NCBI GenBank assembly: GCA_044507525.1 | Contig: JBIQJM010000124.1 | Location: forward strand, 1-8,155 | Length of the DNA: 8,155 nt | Source: Zeimonas sp044507525 | GTDB lineage: Bacteria; Pseudomonadota; Gammaproteobacteria; Burkholderiales; Burkholderiaceae_E | Reading direction: 5' to 3' | Shown here: in pieces, positions 7,038 to 8,155 of the stretch | How the letters are laid out: the number at the start of each line of letters is the position of its first letter | How positions within the stretch are numbered: position 1 is the first letter of the stretch | The notes under the pieces: model-generated | What the model was told of the DNA's origin: nothing | Databases searched by the model: none | Seen by the model: only the letters and a program-made list of their open reading frames with translations | Translations under genes and position numbers: made by a program

Positions 7038-8027
7038 ATGGCGCACGACTCGACCACGCTCGCGGCGCCGGCCGCCGCCAAGACGAATCCGCACGTCCAG
7101 GCGGACACCGGCTACCAGCGCATCGCCTTCGTGCTGATGCTCGCCGCCTTCATCCTGCTGCCGCTCGCCGTCTACCCGGTGTTCCTGATGAAGGTGATGT
7201 GCTTCGCGTTGTTCGCGTGCGCATTCAACCTGCTCATCGGCTTCGGCGGGCTGCTGTCCTTCGGCCACGCGATGTTCCTCGGCACCGCCGGCTACGCGGC
7301 GGCGCACGCGGCCAAGGTATGGGGCTTCCCGCCCGAACTGGCCATCGTCTTCGCCACCGGCTGCTCTGCGCTGCTCGGCTGGGTCACGGGCCTGCTCGCG
7401 ATCCGCCGCCAGGGCATCTACTTCGCGATGATCACGCTGGCGCTGGCGCAGATGGTGTACTTCTTCTATCTGCAGGCGCCGTTCACCGGCGGCGAGGACG
7501 GCATCCAGGCGGTGCCGCGCGGCAGGCTGTTCGGGGTCTTCGACCTGAACCAGCCGCTGGCGATGTACTCGCTCGTCGCCGTCCTGTTCTTCGCCGGCTT
7601 CCTGCTGATCTGGCGCATCGTGCATTCGCCGTTCGGCCAGGTGCTCAAGGCCATCCGCGAGAACGAGGCGCGCGCCACCTCGCTCGGCTACGACACCGAC
7701 CGCTACAAGCTGGTCGCCTACATCCTGTCGGCCACGCTGTCGGGTCTGGCGGGTGCGGTGAAGGCGCTCGTGTTCCAGCTCGCCTCGCTCACCGACGTCT
7801 ACTGGACGATGTCGGGGGAGGTCGTGCTGATGACGCTCGTCGGCGGGCTGGGCACGCTGTTCGGCCCGGTGGTCGGCGCCGCCGTCATCATCACGATGCA
7901 GAACTATCTCGCGCAGATCGGCGCCTGGGTCACCATCGTGCAGGGCGCGATCTTCGTCGTCTGCGTGCTGGCCTTCCGCCGCGGGATCGTCGGCGAGATC
8001 GCGCACTGGCTGCGCAAGCCGCTGTAG
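7038..8027 (+). CDS. livM: Branched-chain amino acid-type ABC transporter permease, LivM family
   Basis: This is the second inner-membrane permease subunit, 329 residues, which would pair with the LivH-type protein. A polar N-terminal tail (about 1-26) precedes hydrophobic segments near 28-50, 54-70, 102-122, 127-145, 175-193, 225-245, 261-290 and 298-314. The hallmark NLLIGFGGLLSFGHAMF (64-80) is typical of LivM. The EAA-like ATPase contact is AIRENEARATSLGYD (205-219). The GGxGTLFGPVVGA stretch (269-281) is the conserved C-terminal permease motif. The ATG at 7038 lies 10 nt after the livH stop with no clear Shine-Dalgarno, suggesting coupling to livH. It is the last gene of the operon; the next gene is convergent. 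Confidence 0.92.
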   Translation: MAHDSTTLAAPAAAKTNPHVQADTGYQRIAFVLMLAAFILLPLAVYPVFLMKVMCFALFACAFNLLIGFGGLLSFGHAMFLGTAGYAAAHAAKVWGFPPELAIVFATGCSALLGWVTGLLAIRRQGIYFAMITLALAQMVYFFYLQAPFTGGEDGIQAVPRGRLFGVFDLNQPLAMYSLVAVLFFAGFLLIWRIVHSPFGQVLKAIRENEARATSLGYDTDRYKLVAYILSATLSGLAGAVKALVFQLASLTDVYWTMSGEVVLMTLVGGLGTLFGPVVGAAVIITMQNYLAQIGAWVTIVQGAIFVVCVLAFRRGIVGEIAHWLRKPL

Positions 8028-8039
8028 CCGCAAAGCGGC
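8027..8039. terminator. Short hairpin after livM, possible weak terminator element
   Basis: GCCGC, loop AAA, GCGGC forms a perfect 5-bp stem that begins on the last base of the livM stop codon. It lies in the 36-bp gap between two convergent genes, where a terminator is expected. There is no T-run on either side, so termination here is not well supported. Confidence 0.2.
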
Positions 8040-8063
8040 GCCAGATCGTGCTCGGTCGCCGGT

Positions 8064-8155
8064 TCAGTCGACGATCGTCCGCGATCGCTCGCGCAGGTAC
8101 AGCGGCAGGTACCAGAACGAGCCGATCGCCTTGCCGGTGCTGCCGCTCGCCTTCC
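8064..8155 (-). CDS. C-terminal end of an unrecognised protein (partial)
   Basis: On the minus strand one frame runs from the window edge for 29 codons to a TGA at 8066-8064. The peptide begins KASGSTGKAIGSFWYLPLY and ends LRERSRTIVD. Its aromatic content (FWY) and balanced composition differ from the Arg/Ala-rich output of shadow frames, so it is probably the true C-terminus of a gene convergent with the liv operon. I do not recognise the family, and 29 residues are too few to suggest a function. The 36-bp gap to the livM stop is typical of convergent neighbours. Confidence 0.5.
   Translation of the reverse strand, partial: KASGSTGKAIGSFWYLPLYLRERSRTIVD

Noticed and set aside
5732..8033. 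Minus-strand frames of 458 and 346 codons antisense to livH and livM
   Set aside because: They are rich in His, Gln, Asp and Glu, as expected from the complement of hydrophobic membrane-protein codons; no start signal or family resemblance.

Overview
The window is a GC-rich, densely coded bacterial segment. Gene content, protein sequence style and base composition suggest a betaproteobacterium, most likely of the Burkholderiales or a neighbouring order; this is an inference, as there is no rRNA or other marker here. It holds two divergent transcription units and a fragment of a third. I see no mobile element, CRISPR array, tRNA or rRNA.

Left part, minus strand (about 1-3032): the type IV pilus assembly genes pilB (extension ATPase) and pilC (inner-membrane platform protein, cut by the window edge about 20 residues before its usual end). 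PilB hydrolyses ATP in the cytoplasm and drives pilin extraction and assembly through the PilC platform. The 70-nt pilB-pilC gap contains a perfect GC-rich hairpin. It also contains a 25-codon reading frame whose start and stop overlap its two neighbours as ATGA, which may couple pilC translation to pilB.

Middle (3033-3312): a 280-bp divergent intergenic region. It has a good sigma70-type promoter pointing right (TTGCTG, 17 bp, CATAAT) and a 16-bp perfect inverted repeat just upstream of pilB.

Right part, plus strand (3313-8027): a complete five-gene ABC importer operon of the branched-chain amino acid (HAAT/Liv) family in the order ATPase (LivG-type), ATPase (LivF-type), periplasmic binding protein, permease (LivH-type), permease (LivM-type). 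The binding protein would capture a substrate in the periplasm, LivH and LivM form the channel, and LivG and LivF power it. The real substrate cannot be read from sequence, because this family also takes up aromatic acids, amides and other small molecules. The binding-protein gene has by far the strongest ribosome binding site, partly within a small hairpin, and is followed by a large stable hairpin before livH. Both fit higher output of binding protein than of membrane parts.

The most interesting protein-level feature is the ATPase pair. LivF has arginine in place of the Walker A lysine, lacks the Q-loop glutamine and H-loop histidine, and LivG has a non-canonical signature motif. All of these fall in one composite ATP site, leaving the other site canonical, so the importer looks asymmetric.

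At the right edge, 36 bp after livM, the C-terminal 29 codons of an unrecognised convergent minus-strand gene enter the window. I found no obvious new defence or mobile system; the region looks like ordinary core-type genes with some regulatory and mechanistic points worth checking.
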